Shown here piece after piece: positions 6,206 to 8,460 of a stretch of 8,460 nt of DNA; positions within the stretch are counted from its first letter, which is position 1; each line of letters opens with the position of its first letter. Below the pieces are notes generated by a model, which did not search any database, was not told the origin of the DNA, and worked only from the letters and a program-made list of their open reading frames with translations. The DNA is taken from contig CALATR010000058.1 in assembly GCA_937891875.1 (NCBI GenBank), positions 1 to 8,460 of the forward strand. The letters run 5' to 3'. Origin of the DNA: an uncultured Pseudomonadota bacterium (GTDB lineage Bacteria > Myxococcota_A > UBA796 > GCA-2862545). The translations under genes were made by a program, and so were the position numbers.

Positions 6206-6219
6206 GGCGAGGCCTCCAA

Positions 6220-6257
6220 AGATAGAACACAGATAGAGATAGCCGAAGGGAAGATAG
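6220..6257 (-). repeat. Four AGATAG (CTATCT) motifs in the spike leader
   Basis: Copies lie at 6220-6225, 6231-6236, 6237-6242 and 6252-6257 in an AT-rich island within GC-rich DNA. On the minus strand they read CTATCT. The most upstream copy overlaps the predicted -10 box and the other three fall in the predicted 5' leader, ahead of the GGAGG. They could be an operator, an RNA-binding site array, or simple slippage. Confidence 0.6.
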
Positions 6258-6280
6258 GCCCGTTTCGTCGGGTGCGTCAA
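6251..6280 (-). promoter_or_regulatory. Sigma70-type promoter of the spike gene
   Basis: On the minus strand TTGACG (6280-6275) and TATCTT (6256-6251) are separated by 18 bases, giving a predicted start near 6244 and a leader of about 39 bases before the ATG at 6205. The -35 box is five of six consensus and the -10 box four of six. The region is a short AT-rich stretch in GC-rich surroundings. Confidence 0.55.
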
Positions 6281-6347
6281 GCAAGGTCGGGCCGGGCTCG
6301 ACGGGGTCGACCTCGCCTGCGATGATGCCCGCACCCACGGGAGGAGC

Positions 6348-6740
6348 ATGGCCGACTACTTGACCTCCGGACCCGCTCGGATCCTGTCCAGCGGCACGGC
6401 GACGACGTTCCTGGGGCAGTCGCTCTCGGTGTCCTTTCAGCTGATCGACGACAGCTGGTACCGCATCGACTTCGCCTGCCTGCAGGAGGATCCGCCGGGC
6501 GAGCCGGAGGTGGAGTCGGAGGCTCGACCGTGGGGGATCACCCTGACGCTGCACGACTTCGACGGCGGGCGGGGCAGCGCCGTGCCGGTGCTCCTGGGAG
6601 AGGACGGGGACGACCTGTACTTCCTGCACTTCCGGGTGTTCCGCTACGGGCGCACGGCGGACCACACGGTGCACTGGACCGTCTACACGGTGAGCAAGCA
6701 GGAGGTGAACTGGACGCCGAACGAGGGTTTTCAAGCCTGA
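6348..6740 (+). CDS. Small conserved-looking protein, possible DUF6864-type
   Basis: A 130-aa protein starting at an ATG three bases after GGAGG. It has no signal peptide or membrane segment and alternates beta-prone stretches with an acidic middle (about 47-60). The sequence SSGTA near the start, ITLTLHDFDGGRGSAVP (about 64-80) and LYFLHFRVFRYG followed by HTVHWTVYT (about 89-114) resemble, from memory, the pattern of a DUF6864-like family: an LTLxNFxNxxGxG strand, then lYlnFRVY and HYTfY. That match cannot be checked here and no function is known. It is divergent from the spike gene across a 142-bp gap and 109 bp ahead of the VWA lipoprotein gene. No clear promoter of its own is seen. Confidence 0.7.
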   Translation: MADYLTSGPARILSSGTATTFLGQSLSVSFQLIDDSWYRIDFACLQEDPPGEPEVESEARPWGITLTLHDFDGGRGSAVPVLLGEDGDDLYFLHFRVFRYGRTADHTVHWTVYTVSKQEVNWTPNEGFQA

Positions 6741-6813
6741 TCTCGTGGATCGGAAGAAAAAGCCGTCGCGAGGTGTAAGGAACGGAAGACGGGCCTCGTT
6801 GGTCGGCCGAACA

Positions 6814-6830
6814 CGCGGGACGAACCCGCG
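6814..6830 (+). other. Hairpin upstream of the VWA lipoprotein gene
   Basis: CGCGGG (6814-6819) and CCCGCG (6825-6830) form a perfect 6-bp stem with an ACGAA loop, eight bases before the GGAGG (6839-6843) of the next gene. With no T-run it could be a terminator remnant for the preceding gene or a structured leader that influences translation. Confidence 0.4.
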
Positions 6831-6849
6831 ACACGCTCGGAGGTCCACC

Positions 6850-8460
6850 ATGGCTCGTACCCCCACCGTCGTCCCCGCCCTGCTCACCGCTGCTGCCGTC
6901 GGCCTGTCCGCCCTGGCTCTGTCGGGGTGCTTCGCCAAGCAGTCGGCCGAGCCGATGGTCGAGGATGTGGCGCTGTCCACGGACGGCTCCTCGGCGGACG
7001 AGGGCAAGCGGGACTCGAACCGCAACGAACAGGCCCGCCAGATCACGGCTGGCGAGCTGGCCGCGGGGGCGGACCTGCAGCCCGCCCCCGACGCTGCCAG
7101 CGCGCCGGCCCGGCCCATCACCGAGACGACCTCCACCCGCAGCACGGCAGGGGCGGGCCGCAGTGTTGCCCCGAACGCGGACCCGGCGCCGCCGCTCGTC
7201 ACCGCGGTCGCCGGCGGCAGCACGGCCTCCAGCAGCGGCGCCATCGCCTACGAGGCAGAGGAGGCCGAGGAGGACGCCTTCGATGACGCCCGGGGCGTCG
7301 GTGGCCTGATCAGCAAGGAGTCCCTCGAGCGGGTGCCGATGGGCCGTGCGGGCCCCGCCCAGCGCGCGAAGAAGGCCGAGGAGCTGCGCGACAAGTCCGC
7401 CTCGTCGGCGACCACGATGGGCTGGACCGACAACAGCGGCGCCGCGGACGGGGATGCGCTCACCCCGGTCGTGCCCGAGTCCAACACCGAGGACTTCACC
7501 AACTACGGCATCAACGGCTTCACCCTGACCGAGCGCGACGGCCTGTCCACCTTCGCCGTGGACGTCGACACCGCCAGCTACACGATCACCCGCCGCAAGC
7601 TGCGCGAGGGCTACCTGCCGCCCCAGGACGCCGTGCGCGTCGAGGAGTTCGTCAACTACCTCCCCTACGAGTACGCCCAGCCCAAGCCCGGCCACCCGTT
7701 CTCGGTCGACGTCGAGGCCGCGCCCTCGCCCTACAACGCCCAGAACCACATCGTGCGCATCGGCGTGCAGGGCAAGCAGGTGCACTTCGACACCCGCCGC
7801 GCGGTCAACCTGACCTTCCTGGTCGACGTGTCCGGCTCCATGCAGTCCCGCGACAAGATCGGCATGCTCAAGGACACCCTGCGCATGCTCACGAACGAGC
7901 TCGAGGACGGCGACACCGTCGCGCTCGTGACCTACGCCGGCGCCACCAAGGTCGTGCTCTCGCCGACGCCGATCAGCCAGCGCGCCAAGATCCTGGGGGC
8001 GCTCGACGGGCTGACCGCGGGCGGATCCACCGCGATGGGGGCTGGCATCGAGCTGGCCTACGCGCAGGCCGAGGCCGCCTACCGCCCGGGTGCGGTCAAC
8101 CGCGTCATCGTCGCGTCCGACGGCGACGCGAACGTGGGCGTGACGAGCCACACCCAGCTGTCCAAGTTCATCGCCGGCAAGGCGCAGAAGGGCATCACCC
8201 TCACCACGCTCGGCTTCGGCAACGGCAACTACAAGGACACCATGATGGAGCGCCTCGCCAACGATGGTGACGGCAACTACTACTACATCGACTCGCTCCA
8301 GGAGAGCCGCCGCCTGTTCGTCGACCAGCTGTCGAGCACGCTGGAGGTCATCGCCAAGGACGTGAAGATCCAGGTCGAGTGGAACCCGGACGCCGTGCTC
8401 GCCTACCGCCTCGTCGGCTACGAGAACCGGGACATCGCCGACAAGGACTTCCGCAACGAC
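6850..8460 (+). CDS. YfbK-type VWA-domain lipoprotein (3' end outside window)
   Basis: The first 537 codons of a gene that continues past the right edge. The ATG has GGAGG at 6 bases. A signal peptide ends in the lipobox LSGC (C27), predicting an envelope lipoprotein. Residues 28 to about 210 are low-complexity, rich in A, S, P, E and D, probably disordered. Residues about 215-300 match the N-terminal module of the YfbK family (FAVDVDTASY at 235-244, then LPPQDAVRVEEFVNYLPYEY). The VWA domain follows with a complete MIDAS: D326-x-S328-x-S330, T394 in GGSTAMG, and D424 in ASDGDAN. From about residue 500 the sequence (VKIQVEWNP, YRLVGYENR) begins the YfbK C-terminal DUF3520-like region. The metal site is intact, so it should bind a divalent cation and a protein ligand; the ligand is unknown. 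The disordered N-terminal spacer appears long for the family. Confidence 0.92.
   Translation, partial: MARTPTVVPALLTAAAVGLSALALSGCFAKQSAEPMVEDVALSTDGSSADEGKRDSNRNEQARQITAGELAAGADLQPAPDAASAPARPITETTSTRSTAGAGRSVAPNADPAPPLVTAVAGGSTASSSGAIAYEAEEAEEDAFDDARGVGGLISKESLERVPMGRAGPAQRAKKAEELRDKSASSATTMGWTDNSGAADGDALTPVVPESNTEDFTNYGINGFTLTERDGLSTFAVDVDTASYTITRRKLREGYLPPQDAVRVEEFVNYLPYEYAQPKPGHPFSVDVEAAPSPYNAQNHIVRIGVQGKQVHFDTRRAVNLTFLVDVSGSMQSRDKIGMLKDTLRMLTNELEDGDTVALVTYAGATKVVLSPTPISQRAKILGALDGLTAGGSTAMGAGIELAYAQAEAAYRPGAVNRVIVASDGDANVGVTSHTQLSKFIAGKAQKGITLTTLGFGNGNYKDTMMERLANDGDGNYYYIDSLQESRRLFVDQLSSTLEVIAKDVKIQVEWNPDAVLAYRLVGYENRDIADKDFRND

Noticed and set aside
4958..6325. Plus-strand 455-codon frame rich in repeated HAGLEL-like units
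   Set aside because: The periodicity is the complement of the 24-bp spike repeats; no ribosome binding site or domain.
5811..7244. Long minus-strand frame of 477 codons
   Set aside because: Crosses the spike gene in another frame, the divergent promoter region and two plus-strand genes; low-complexity composition and no domain.
6538..8151. A 537-codon open frame on the minus strand opposite the VWA lipoprotein gene
   Set aside because: Antisense shadow from high GC. The plus strand encodes a complete YfbK pattern with MIDAS residues, a signal peptide and a ribosome binding site; the minus frame shows no recognisable domain.

Overview
The window is very GC-rich (by eye about two thirds or more G+C), with long spurious ORFs on both strands, lipoprotein signal peptides and GGAGG-type ribosome binding sites. 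The mix of products (a WHy/LEA14 lipoprotein, an M16-like lipoprotein, an SspB-like protein, a YfbK-type VWA lipoprotein, an orphan tail-spike protein) suggests a Gram-negative of the myxobacterial/deltaproteobacterial type. That placement is an inference; there is no rRNA or other marker gene here.

Layout. Positions 1-364 hold no supportable gene. They contain a nested repeat structure: an inverted pair of arms (2-42 and 189-236), a 7-bp tandem repeat, and three 48-bp tandem copies (221-364) that end exactly at the stop codon of the first gene. Positions 365-2412 are a leftward two-gene lipoprotein operon: a degenerate M16-peptidase-like lipoprotein, which probably starts at a CTG codon, then a WHy/LEA14-type lipoprotein, joined by an ATGA overlap. 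Positions 2509-3329 are a divergent rightward pair joined by a GTGA overlap: an unrecognised 128-aa protein and a small protein resembling a degenerate class III nucleotide cyclase domain.

Positions 3509-6205 are three leftward genes: a 2-oxoglutarate/Fe(II) (isopenicillin N synthase-like) oxygenase, an HTH protein fused to an SspB-like domain with a ClpX-binding-like C-terminal tail, and, behind its own terminator-like hairpin, a gpV/VgrG-type spike protein ending in twelve 8-residue repeats. The spike gene has a recognisable promoter and a leader with four AGATAG/CTATCT motifs. Positions 6348-6740 encode a small protein resembling a DUF family, and 6850-8460 the first 537 codons of a YfbK-type VWA lipoprotein that runs off the window.

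The genes do not form one obvious pathway. The strongest candidates for something undescribed are the HTH-SspB fusion (a possible DNA-binding ClpXP adaptor), the orphan spike gene with its motif-rich leader, and the repeat complex at the left edge.
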